Part shown: positions 7,595 to 14,231 of the stretch, one piece after another | Numbering within the stretch: position 1 is the first letter of the stretch | Layout: every line of letters starts with the position of its first letter | Source of the DNA: Acidobacteriota bacterium | GTDB taxonomy: Bacteria; Acidobacteriota; Terriglobia; UBA7540 | Direction of reading: 5' to 3' | Assembly (NCBI GenBank): GCA_021789565.1 | Contig: JAJYJL010000039.1 | Location: forward strand, 1-16,839 | Length of the DNA: 16,839 bases | Translations under genes and position numbers: made by a program | Notes under the pieces: generated by a model | The model's database searches: none | Seen by the model: only the letters and a program-made list of their open reading frames with translations | What the model was told of the DNA's origin: nothing

Positions 7595-7836
7595 GAAAGG
7601 GCACGACTTCAGTCGTGCCGTTGAAGCGTCTCAATAACGCCTATCGGGGCTTCAGCCCCTGCCACCGCACGAATAAAGTCGTACCCCTTCTCTCGCAAGC
7701 GGCGCGCTCATAGCGCCGGAATTTACAGCGGCTAAAGCCGCCTCCTTCGAACTGCTCTTCGGCACGACTAAAGTCGTGCCCTTTCACGCAAGGGCTTTCG
7801 AGGACCTCTAACAGCACAATTGAGGTCGTGCCCTCT
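7595..7836 (+). repeat. multi-hairpin repeat, copy 1 (lpxK-waaF gap)
   Basis: This fills most of the 338-bp gap between lpxK and waaF, where I see no credible gene. Hairpin A is GGCACGACTTCAGTCGTGCC (7600-7619), preceded by GAAAG. B is GGGGCTTCAGCCCC (7646-7659), C is GCGGCTAAAGCCGC (7728-7741) and D is GGCACGACTAAAGTCGTGCC (7761-7780), followed by CTTTC. Two decayed D-like hairpins are added at 7667-7685 and 7814-7833, so this copy looks compound. A further GGCGCGCTC/GCGCCG palindrome lies near 7701-7718. Same family as the copies at 14046 and 15441. Confidence 0.85.
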
Positions 7837-7888
7837 CGTGGCTCTCCGAAGTTTTGAAACAACTTGTCACCATCCCCAAAGCGATCAC

Positions 7889-8950
7889 TCACGCCCGGGG
7901 CGCAAACTCTGATCGTACCTGTTCTTGCCGGATGCCCGCCAGAAGTACTTGCTGAAATTTTTCGGGTCCCGAAATTTCCGCCCGGATGGCGCAGGCCAGC
8001 ACGGGAAATTCAAGAGCGGACTGAGCCTGGAGGTTCATCAGGTCTTTTTCGGTTGTGAGAAAAGCGGCGGCGCCCTTCTCTTTCGCTGCCCTGTTGAGCC
8101 GCTGAACGTCTTCGCGGGAATAGATGTGGTGGTCGCGGAAGGCAATTTCAGCAACGGGATTGAAGCCCCACCGCCGCAGATCGGAAAAGAAAGCGGAGGG
8201 ATTGCCAATCGCGCAAAAAGCGCAGACGGGCTTGCCGAAGTATCCTTCGGGTCCGACGGCCTGTATGCCGCCAGCCTGGACCAGGTTTTGGAGGCGCATC
8301 GCACAATGGAAAATGGGGGCCTGCGGATTGATTTCTCTCGCCTGTTTCTCTGTTGCCGCAGGGTCCTCGATTTCCGTTCGCGTCAGGACAATGACATCCG
8401 CTTGCGCCAGGGCCGAGAGCGGCTCGCGCAGCCGCCCGGCGGGAAGCACGGCGCCGCGCAGAACACTTTGCGTGACGTCGATGGCGACGAGATCAACGTT
8501 GCGTGAGAGCGCGAGGTGCTGGAAGCCGTCGTCAAGGATGTGAACGTCCACGCCGAAACGCGTTTCGGCAAGCTGCCCGGCGCGAAAACGGTCTGCGCAG
8601 ATGACAATGGGAACCTGCGGCAGCGTGCGGGCCAGCAGCGCCGGTTCGTCGCCCGCTGTCCGAGGGTCAGGATTTCTCCGGGGATGCGGTCCCAGGACAA
8701 TGAGACCGGCCCCGCGTTCACGCCCGTAACCGCGTGTGAGAATGGCGGGTTTGTAACCATGGCGGAGCAGAACTTCAGCAACCTCGGCCACCAGCGGGGT
8801 TTTGCCGCTTCCGCCCAGGGTGAGATTGCCCACGCTGATGACGGGGCGCGAGAGATGCCGGGACTTCAGCCAGCCGTGCTGGTAGGCCGCGCGGCGCAGA
8901 CGCGCCCCTGCGCCATAAAACGCGGCAAGCGGTGTGAGCGAACGGTTCAT
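7889..8950 (-). CDS. lpxK: tetraacyldisaccharide 4'-kinase
   Basis: LpxK phosphorylates the 4'-hydroxyl of disaccharide-1-phosphate, making lipid IVA, at the cytoplasmic face of the inner membrane. From the ATG at 8950 it is 353 residues. It has the membrane-proximal N-terminus of the family, an ISVGNLTLGGSGKTP P-loop (about 38-52), LTRGYGR, and the LpxK-specific DDGFQHLALSR with the catalytic aspartates. The C-terminal half includes CAIGNPSAFFSDLRRWG and FLTTEKDLMNL. A longer frame reaches 9001, but its extra residues are out-of-frame waaA sequence. ATG 8950 lies 8 nt after the waaA stop, as expected for a coupled gene, although the ribosome-binding site is weak. waaA followed by lpxK is a common order in Gram-negatives. 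Confidence 0.9.
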   Translation of the reverse strand: MNRSLTPLAAFYGAGARLRRAAYQHGWLKSRHLSRPVISVGNLTLGGSGKTPLVAEVAEVLLRHGYKPAILTRGYGRERGAGLIVLGPHPRRNPDPRTAGDEPALLARTLPQVPIVICADRFRAGQLAETRFGVDVHILDDGFQHLALSRNVDLVAIDVTQSVLRGAVLPAGRLREPLSALAQADVIVLTRTEIEDPAATEKQAREINPQAPIFHCAMRLQNLVQAGGIQAVGPEGYFGKPVCAFCAIGNPSAFFSDLRRWGFNPVAEIAFRDHHIYSREDVQRLNRAAKEKGAAAFLTTEKDLMNLQAQSALEFPVLACAIRAEISGPEKFQQVLLAGIRQEQVRSEFAPRA

Positions 8951-8958
8951 CGGGCGGC

Positions 8959-10281
8959 TCAGGGCGCCGGCGCAACGGTGGTTTGCGGCGTGCCGAGCCA
9001 TTCCTCCATCTGTTCCATGATGCGTGTTGCGGCGCCGGACTGCCGGCTGACGACCTCTCGCGCCCTTTCTCCCAACCGGCGCGCATCCTCCGGATGGTCG
9101 AGCAGTCGAAGAATTGCATCGGCCAGCCCGCCGGCATCGGCGACTTGAACGGCGGCGTCCGCTTTGAGAAACAGGCCCGCCACATCACGAAAATTGTTCA
9201 TGTGCGGGCCAAACAGTATCGGCTTGCCCCAGAATGCGGGCTCGACCACGTTGTGGCCGCCGGTGGGAACCAGGCTGCCTCCCACAAAGACTACGCCGGC
9301 TATTCCCACCATTTCCGCGAGCTCGCCAATGGTGTCGAGCAGCAGGATTTCTGTGTGGGAGAGCAGGCGGCGGATTTCATATTCGTCCTCCGGCAGACCT
9401 GTACGGCGCACGGTACTGAGTTGCATTGCCTTCAACAGTTCCGCGACTTCGTCAAACCGTCCGGGATGGCGCGGGGCGAGAATCATGATTGCGCGGGGAT
9501 ACTTTTGGCGGACCTTCTGCCATGCTTCCAGCACCAGAGGTTCTTCTCCGCGCATGGTGCTGCCGGCCACAAAAACGGGAGCGCGATTTTCTGTGGCCAG
9601 AGCCTCTTTTATCCTTGCGCCAAACTTTCCAAATTCCGGGGCGCGGCCGTCAAACTTGAGATTACCCGCCACAACCAGGCTGTCCCCGCGAGCGCCCAGT
9701 TGCCGGAAGCGCTCCGCGTCGGTTGCCGTCTGTGTGCAGATGCGGGTGACGTCCCGAAGCACCCGTCGCATAAACGGGCGGCCCAGCCGGTAGCCGGGGA
9801 ACGAACGGTCGGAAACCCTGGCGTTTACCAGGACCGTTCGGCAGCCGGATTCCCTGACGGCCCTCAGCAGATTGGGCCACAGCTCCGTTTCAACAATCAC
9901 CAGGAGGGAAGGGCGGATCTGCCGCAGCACCCGCCGCACGGCAAACTTCCAATCGAAGGGCAGATAGAACCGGCCGGCCACATCCGGCAGCTTTGTTTCG
10001 CCGGCTTCGCGGCCCGCAGCGGTAACGCTGCTGAGGAAGATTTTGCGCTCCGGGTAGCGCTGCTGAAGTTGCTTTGCGAGCCCCGCAACGGCCAGGGTTT
10101 CACCGACGGAGACGGCGTGGATCCAGATAGCGCCCTGCGCGGTTTGCTGGAGGCTCGGAGGCAGTTTGCCCAGCCGCTCGCGCCAGCCTGCCAGTTCCTT
10201 GCGGCCGCGATGCCGCCAGATGTAGTATGGCGCCATCAGGACGAGGCCGAGGCTGAACAAAATGCTATACAGTCGGTACAT
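8959..10281 (-). CDS. waaA: 3-deoxy-D-manno-octulosonic acid (Kdo) transferase
   Basis: WaaA (KdtA) transfers Kdo from CMP-Kdo to lipid IVA, giving the acceptor for the heptosyltransferases. It is 440 residues, normal for the family. An N-terminal membrane anchor (about 4-21, LYSILFSLGLVLMAPYYI) is followed by the GT30 N-terminal domain with AIWIHAVSVGE (51-61), SSVTAAG and VIVETELWPN (128-137). The C-terminal domain has LAPRHPGRF (268-276) and GGSLVPTGGHNVVEPA (334-349), the CMP-Kdo-binding signature. Whether it adds one, two or more Kdo cannot be told from the sequence. It is the first gene of the minus-strand block, and a good -10 (TATAAT) lies 53 bp upstream of its ATG. Confidence 0.92.
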   Translation of the reverse strand: MYRLYSILFSLGLVLMAPYYIWRHRGRKELAGWRERLGKLPPSLQQTAQGAIWIHAVSVGETLAVAGLAKQLQQRYPERKIFLSSVTAAGREAGETKLPDVAGRFYLPFDWKFAVRRVLRQIRPSLLVIVETELWPNLLRAVRESGCRTVLVNARVSDRSFPGYRLGRPFMRRVLRDVTRICTQTATDAERFRQLGARGDSLVVAGNLKFDGRAPEFGKFGARIKEALATENRAPVFVAGSTMRGEEPLVLEAWQKVRQKYPRAIMILAPRHPGRFDEVAELLKAMQLSTVRRTGLPEDEYEIRRLLSHTEILLLDTIGELAEMVGIAGVVFVGGSLVPTGGHNVVEPAFWGKPILFGPHMNNFRDVAGLFLKADAAVQVADAGGLADAILRLLDHPEDARRLGERAREVVSRQSGAATRIMEQMEEWLGTPQTTVAPAP

Positions 10282-10333
10282 GCGAGGATAAGAGCAGCGC
10301 GGGAGCCAAGGGCTTTCAACTCAACCAGAGCCA

Positions 10334-10362
10334 ATTATAGGTTGAAACGGGAAGAATGGCTA
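10334..10362 (-). promoter_or_regulatory. candidate sigma-70 promoter for waaA-lpxK
   Basis: On the minus strand a perfect -10 TATAAT (10339-10334) has TAGCCA (4 of 6 against TTGACA) 17 bp upstream at 10362-10357. It lies 53 nt before the waaA start and points into the gene. This is the best promoter-like match I found for the LPS block; it is judged only by consensus. Confidence 0.45.
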
Positions 10363-10429
10363 TGGAAACGGTGGTGACGCAATTTGATTTTCGGCATGGA
10401 CACTCCCTGCCCATGCTGCGCTCAAAACC

Positions 10430-10498
10430 CACGGCCAGGATGGCCGTGCCACTGCCGCGATGTCAGGAGGGTCGAGAGGCGCCACAGACGGTGGCGCC
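10430..10498. repeat. two GC-rich hairpins between waaA and the ferredoxin gene
   Basis: CACGGCCA-GGA-TGGCCGTG (10430-10448) and GGCGCCAC-AGACG-GTGGCGCC (10478-10498) are perfect 8-bp stems. They sit downstream of the ferredoxin gene and upstream of waaA, both minus strand. Neither is followed by a T-run, so they are not standard intrinsic terminators. They could protect the ferredoxin transcript's 3' end or be remnants of another REP-like family. Confidence 0.5.
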
Positions 10499-10526
10499 CC
10501 CCTGATGCTGCCGGGACTGTTGCCTG

Positions 10527-10787
10527 CTACTTCTGGTAATACTTGGCGTTGGTTTCAATAAAGCTGTTCCACTTCTCCGGAAGGTCGTCCTGAGGGAAAA
10601 TTGCCGAAACCGGACAGACCGGAACGCAGGCCCCGCAATCGATACACTCCACAGGGTCGATATAGAGCATTTCCGATTCCTCAAAGTTTGCCTCGTCTTT
10701 GCGCGGGTGGATGCAATCCACCGGGCAGACGTCCACGCAGGCAGTGTCCTTGGTACCGATGCAAGGCTCAGCGATGATATAGGCCAT
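10527..10787 (-). CDS. 7Fe ferredoxin ([3Fe-4S][4Fe-4S])
   Basis: This is a small soluble electron carrier of 86 residues. I chose the ATG at 10787 because a strong GGAGGAAG ribosome-binding site precedes it and it gives the standard N-terminus MAYIIAEPC; a longer frame to 10922 would add 45 residues unlike ferredoxin. Cysteines lie at 9, 17, 21, 25, 48, 51, 54 and 58. The expected second Cys of the first cluster is Thr12 (CIGTKDTAC), as in 7Fe ferredoxins of the Azotobacter FdI/Thermus type. By that model Cys 9, 17 and 58 bind [3Fe-4S], Cys 21, 48, 51 and 54 bind [4Fe-4S], and Cys25 is free. Its redox partners are unknown. It is divergent from the Crp/Fnr-family gene across 209 bp, which suggests shared control. 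Confidence 0.88.
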   Translation of the reverse strand: MAYIIAEPCIGTKDTACVDVCPVDCIHPRKDEANFEESEMLYIDPVECIDCGACVPVCPVSAIFPQDDLPEKWNSFIETNAKYYQK

Positions 10788-10837
10788 TCTAACTTCCTCC
10801 GCTATTGTTTCCGGGATGCAGAATTGCACCCCGTCTG

Positions 10838-10864
10838 AATTTAAATTTAGTTGACTGTCATGAA
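10838..10864. promoter_or_regulatory. candidate Fnr/Crp-type operator between ferredoxin and regulator genes
   Basis: TTGAC-TGTC-ATGAA at 10851-10864 matches 8 of 10 positions of the FNR-type consensus TTGAT-N4-ATCAA. Immediately beside it is a 10-bp AT palindrome, AATTTAAATT (10838-10847). The site lies 64 nt before the ferredoxin start and 132 nt before the regulator start. A match this good has perhaps a one-in-ten chance of arising at random in this gap, so it is only suggestive. Confidence 0.3.
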
Positions 10865-10872
10865 GAATGCGA

Positions 10873-10915
10873 CGACTTAAGTCGGCGTCCGGGCAGGACC
10901 GCAGAAACCCTGCCC
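10873..10915. repeat. palindromes in divergent promoter region (possible solo REP relic)
   Basis: CGACTTAAGTCG (10873-10884) is a perfect 12-bp palindrome one base different from the core of hairpin A of the multi-hairpin repeat (CGACTTCAGTCG). It is followed by a 7-bp stem GGGCAGG/CCTGCCC (10891-10897 and 10909-10915). It may be a decayed solo repeat unit or a regulator-binding site. Confidence 0.45.
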
Positions 10916-10996
10916 AAGCCAAATGGCCATTATACCCCGGATCGGGAGAAGTCCTTGCCGCATTTGTGAGGGGAGTTTAGGATGTGGTAGTTCCTT

Positions 10997-11707
10997 ATGA
11001 CTTCGCTGGATGCCATCGCGACGCTGCGCCGTGTCCCCTTCTTTGCGGTCCTGGGAGAGGAGGAGCTTCGCCGCCTGGCCGGGCACTGCGTGGTCCGGCA
11101 GCTTCAGAAGGAAGAACTGTTGTTTGCTGAAGGCGACAACTGCGAGGGCATGTACGTGGTGCAATCGGGCGCCATCAAGGTTTTCAAGATGGCGGACAAC
11201 GGCCGCGAGCAGGTGCTGGTGATTGAGCGGGCGGGTTCCACGGTGGGGGAGTTGCCGGTTTTTGACGGCGGCAACCTGCCGGCTTCGGCGGCGGCCCTCG
11301 ATGATTCCAGCCTGCTCTTCCTTCCCAAACGCGAATTTCTCAGCCTGTGCCGGCAGAACTCTGAAGTGGCTTTTGCGGTGATCCGGTCGCTGGCGTGGCG
11401 GTTCCGGTATATGACTTCGCTGGTGGAAGAGCTTTCGCTGAAAGAGGTCAGCCACCGGCTGGCGCGCTTCCTGCGCGACAGGGCGCTGGCCGTGGGAATT
11501 CGAACCAAACGAGGCGTGGAGTTTCCCCTCGAAGAAACCAATCAGCAGATCGCCGCGGAAATTGGCACGGTCCGCGACCTGGTATCACGAAACCTCCGGC
11601 GGTTGGTCGACCGCAAGATCATCAAGATGGAACGGCGCAAGGTGATTGTGCTGAACATGGACGATCTGGAAGATCAGGTTGCAGGCAGCAAACGCGCTTC
11701 CGGATAA
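10997..11707 (+). CDS. Crp/Fnr family transcriptional regulator
   Basis: This 236-residue regulator has a cNMP-binding-type beta-roll domain (about 10-115, with GDNCEGMYVVQSGAIKV and VGELPVFDGG), a long dimerisation helix (about 118-150) and a winged helix-turn-helix (about 175-215; TNQQIAAEIGTVRDLVSRNL). It lacks the N-terminal cysteine cluster of oxygen-sensing FNR; the only cysteines are at 31, 49 and 118. The Arg-Ser pair that binds cAMP phosphate in CRP is replaced (GGNLPASA), so cAMP is unlikely as effector and the signal is unknown. The recognition helix keeps the Arg-acidic-x-x-Ser-Arg pattern (VRDLVSR), suggesting a CRP/FNR-like half-site. It probably controls itself and the divergent ferredoxin. 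The ribosome-binding site is weak. Confidence 0.9.
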   Translation: MTSLDAIATLRRVPFFAVLGEEELRRLAGHCVVRQLQKEELLFAEGDNCEGMYVVQSGAIKVFKMADNGREQVLVIERAGSTVGELPVFDGGNLPASAAALDDSSLLFLPKREFLSLCRQNSEVAFAVIRSLAWRFRYMTSLVEELSLKEVSHRLARFLRDRALAVGIRTKRGVEFPLEETNQQIAAEIGTVRDLVSRNLRRLVDRKIIKMERRKVIVLNMDDLEDQVAGSKRASG

Positions 11708-11863
11708 CGCATGCGGAATTCGCGACATTTCCAGATTCTCTCGCTGAACCTCCACTCTTGAAAATTTTCTTGCGCAGCCCTTGATCGGGTGGTTTCTCTC
11801 TTGCTTTCGCCTGCTTCCTGCCCGTACCCTATATGACTGTTTTTCATCGTACAAGGAGTGAAC

Positions 11864-12910
11864 GTGAGCGCAGAAACGTCGCGTCTGGTGGTTTTTACTG
11901 AAAGGGAAGAGGGCCCCGTCTGCGGACTGGATGAGAAGGTAATCTACGGGGCCGGCGGCACGGTCCGGTGCGGTAAGGCGGGCAGCCTGGCTGACCGCAT
12001 CGCCATGGCGAAATCGGCCGAAGTTTTGATTGCAAGCACGGCCCACATGGGCCGCGAATTCCTGCAAGAGCTGCCGCAATTGAAGGGAATCGTGCGCACG
12101 GGGATTGGGTATGATTCCGTCGACCTCGATGCCGCCACCGAGCTTGGAATTGCAGTGGCGAACGTGCCGGAGTTCTGCCAGGACGAAGTAGCCGAGCATG
12201 CCCTGGGCCTGCTGCTGGCCGTCACCCGCAAGATTGTCCGGGCTGACAGGCTGACCCGGCAGGGCAAGTGGGTTGCCGGAATCCAGGAAAAGATGCTGCC
12301 CATTCGCCGGATGAAAAGCCAGACCGTGGGCCTGGTGGGATTTGGGCGCATCGCACAAAGGTTCGCAGGCATGGTGAAAGCTCTCGGGCCCAGGGTGGTT
12401 GCAACCGACCCTTACGTGTCGCCGCAGGTTGCCCAGGCGGCGGGAGTGGAGTTGATGCCGCTTGAGGAGTTGCTGCGGCAATCCGATATCGTTTCTCTGC
12501 ACGTCCCGCTCACGGCTGAGACCCGCTACCTGATCAATTCGGATTCCATTGCGCTCATGAAGCGCGGCGCCATTCTGATTAATACGGCGCGCGGTCCGGT
12601 GGTGAACGAGGTTGCACTGGAAAAAGCGCTGGCGGACGGCGACCTGGGCGGCGCCGGCCTCGACGTTCTTGAAACCGAGCCTCCCAAAATTCCCCATCCG
12701 CTTCTGGATTTCGACAATGTGGTGGTAACGTGCCACTACGCCTCCTGCAGCCTGGAGGCTTACGCCGACTTGCGCCGCAGCATTTCTGAGCAGGCGGCCC
12801 AGATTCTGCGAGGCGAGTTGCCCCGGCACCTGGTCAATAAACATGTGAAAGATCTGCCCCAGTGCAGGTTAGGCCAGCCTGGGAAACAGGCTGAGATCGC
12901 CGGGAGCTGA
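11864..12910 (+). CDS. D-isomer-specific 2-hydroxyacid dehydrogenase (CtBP/PGDH-like)
   Basis: This is a 348-residue NAD(P)-dependent dehydrogenase that would interconvert a D-2-hydroxyacid and a 2-oxoacid. I chose GTG 11864: AAGGAG at 11853-11858 is 5 nt upstream, whereas the GTG at 11858 overlaps that site. The catalytic domain includes GIVRTGIGYDSVDLDAA (75-91) and VPEFCQDEVAEHALGLLLA (101-119). The Rossmann motif GLVGFGRIAQ lies at 156-165 (Ala replaces the third Gly). The triad Arg243 (NTARG), Glu272 (ETEP) and His291 (TCHYAS) is complete. It has no ACT domain, so it is not a regulatory SerA; it most resembles the CtBP-like group of bacterial enzymes. Its substrate is unknown. A second, dissimilar member begins 14 nt downstream, very likely in the same operon. 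Confidence 0.88.
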   Translation: MSAETSRLVVFTEREEGPVCGLDEKVIYGAGGTVRCGKAGSLADRIAMAKSAEVLIASTAHMGREFLQELPQLKGIVRTGIGYDSVDLDAATELGIAVANVPEFCQDEVAEHALGLLLAVTRKIVRADRLTRQGKWVAGIQEKMLPIRRMKSQTVGLVGFGRIAQRFAGMVKALGPRVVATDPYVSPQVAQAAGVELMPLEELLRQSDIVSLHVPLTAETRYLINSDSIALMKRGAILINTARGPVVNEVALEKALADGDLGGAGLDVLETEPPKIPHPLLDFDNVVVTCHYASCSLEAYADLRRSISEQAAQILRGELPRHLVNKHVKDLPQCRLGQPGKQAEIAGS

Positions 12911-12924
12911 TCCCTGCTCAGAAA

Positions 12925-13992
12925 ATGACCGGAAGATCACCAACCAACATGGCCGGAAGAAAAAAGATTAAACAACGCCGGTTGAAGGTGGTCCTGGCGG
13001 GCAAAGTCGCCGCGAAAGCGCTGGACGAGCTCCGGGCGCTCATCAAGGTCCCTGCGGTGTTATCTGCATTCCCCGTCAACCATGATGATCCGAAAATGCT
13101 CAAGGCACTGCCGGCTGCGGACGTGATTGTAGGGCATTTTTTTACTGAGCGCATGGCCCGCGCGGCCCGGGACCTCAAGCTGCTTCAGGCGCCCAACGCC
13201 GGAACCGACGCACACAAGATCGATCTGCTTCCACAACGGACAACAGTTGCCAATGCCTATTTCCACGGCCCGGCCATTGCGGAGTACGTGGTGATGATGG
13301 TGCTTGTCTTCAGCCGGAACCTTCTGAATATGGATGCGTGGTTCCGCAAGGGAATCTGGGAAGGTTCGTGGGCCACGGGCAAAGCCCCCGCCGCGGAGGT
13401 GTTGGGGAAGAGCCTGGGCCTTGTGGGCTACGGCACCATCGGCCGTGAAGTTGCCGCTCGCGCGCGGGCGCTGGGAATGTCCATCAAGGTGGTCAGCGCC
13501 CACCCACCGAAGCGAAAGCCGCGAGATGTCGATTTTTGGAAAAGCCCCGCCGCCTTGCCGCAGCTTCTCCAGGAATCCGACTACGTGGTTCTTGCCTGTC
13601 CGCTGAACAAAGAGACACAAGGTGTGATGGGGCCGCGGGAATTCGGGCAGATGAAGCGAAGCGCATTTCTCATCAACGTGGCGCGCGGCGCCGTGGTGCA
13701 GGAAGAAGCTTTGTATCGCGCGCTGAAGGACCGCCGGATTGCAGGCGCCGCCATCGACGTCTGGTACCGCTATCCCAAAGATGACGAACCCTGCCGCCCC
13801 TCGGGCTTTCCGTTCCACAAATTGGACAACGTGGTGATGACTCCGCACGTTTCCGGCTGGATGGCGGGCACCCGCAACCAGCGGCTTCAACTGGTTGCCG
13901 AAAACATCAACCGCCTGGTTGCCGGAAAGTCTTTGCTGAACGTTGTGCAGGGACCACGCAAACACGGCCATGTGGAGTGCAATGCCCGCTGA
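12925..13992 (+). CDS. D-isomer-specific 2-hydroxyacid dehydrogenase, atypical active site
   Basis: This is a 355-residue member of the same superfamily but not a close paralogue of the gene before it. The Rossmann motif GLVGYGTIG is at 165-173, catalytic Arg254 in NVARGAVV and His308 in TPHVSGW. Where most members have Glu-Pro (the catalytic Glu in ETEP), this protein reads DVWYRYPKDDEP (278-289), placing Tyr283 at the usual Glu position with an inserted acidic stretch. This may mark a distinct subfamily or an altered proton relay as in formate dehydrogenases. The basic N-terminus (GRKKIKQRR) is unusual. The start is uncertain: ATG 12925 lacks a good ribosome-binding site, and ATG 12949 has GGAAG 10 nt upstream. 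It follows the first dehydrogenase by 14 nt. Substrate unknown. Confidence 0.85.
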   Translation: MTGRSPTNMAGRKKIKQRRLKVVLAGKVAAKALDELRALIKVPAVLSAFPVNHDDPKMLKALPAADVIVGHFFTERMARAARDLKLLQAPNAGTDAHKIDLLPQRTTVANAYFHGPAIAEYVVMMVLVFSRNLLNMDAWFRKGIWEGSWATGKAPAAEVLGKSLGLVGYGTIGREVAARARALGMSIKVVSAHPPKRKPRDVDFWKSPAALPQLLQESDYVVLACPLNKETQGVMGPREFGQMKRSAFLINVARGAVVQEEALYRALKDRRIAGAAIDVWYRYPKDDEPCRPSGFPFHKLDNVVMTPHVSGWMAGTRNQRLQLVAENINRLVAGKSLLNVVQGPRKHGHVECNAR

Positions 13993-14045
13993 AAATCGCC
14001 GTGATAGCTAACCCGGAATAGTTGTGAATTGTTGGACCCGGGAGT

Positions 14046-14199
14046 GAAAGGGCACGACTTCAGTCGTGCCGCAAAGTGCGCCTATATTGATTAAGGGCTT
14101 TAGCCCCTGTGCGGGTCCCGCAATTTCAAAGGACAATACCAGCGGCTAAAGCCGAATGGCAAAGGCGCCGTTTTGGCACGACTGAAGTCGTGCCCTTTC
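14046..14199 (+). repeat. multi-hairpin repeat, copy 2 (perfect 25-bp terminal inverted repeats)
   Basis: The cleanest copy, 154 bp, in the gap between the convergent ends of the second dehydrogenase and the GH172 gene. Hairpin A is GGCACGACTTCAGTCGTGCC (14051-14070), B GGGCTTTAGCCC (14095-14106), C CGGCTAAAGCCG (14143-14154) and D GGCACGACTGAAGTCGTGCC (14175-14194). D is the exact reverse complement of A; with the GAAAG/CTTTC ends the two termini (14046-14070 and 14175-14199) are perfect 25-bp inverted repeats. No target duplication is visible. Confidence 0.9.
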
Positions 14200-14231
14200 G
14201 CGGGGTCCTCTTGCATCCTGAATCATTCAGC

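Noticed and set aside
7595..7836. CRISPR-like array of repeated palindromes
   Set aside because: The repeated units are different hairpins in a fixed order, unequal spacing, no uniform direct repeat with spacers, and no cas gene nearby.
8983..10377. 464-codon plus-strand open frame opposite waaA and the end of lpxK
   Set aside because: It is antisense to a clear WaaA reading. Its translation has no family motif and is the low-complexity type expected from the opposite strand of high-GC coding DNA.
10478..10498. Intrinsic terminator for the ferredoxin gene
   Set aside because: The stem is strong but on the minus strand it is followed by TCTCGACC rather than a T-run.
10997..11707. True FNR or CRP orthologue
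   Set aside because: Lacks the N-terminal cysteines of FNR and the cAMP-binding Arg-Ser of CRP, so only the family name is used.
11585..12844. 419-codon minus-strand open frame opposite the first dehydrogenase
   Set aside because: It shadows a well-supported dehydrogenase and the regulator's 3' end; no start signal or recognisable domain.
13060..13971. 303-codon minus-strand open frame opposite the second dehydrogenase
   Set aside because: Antisense shadow of a gene with intact family motifs; no ribosome-binding site or domain seen.
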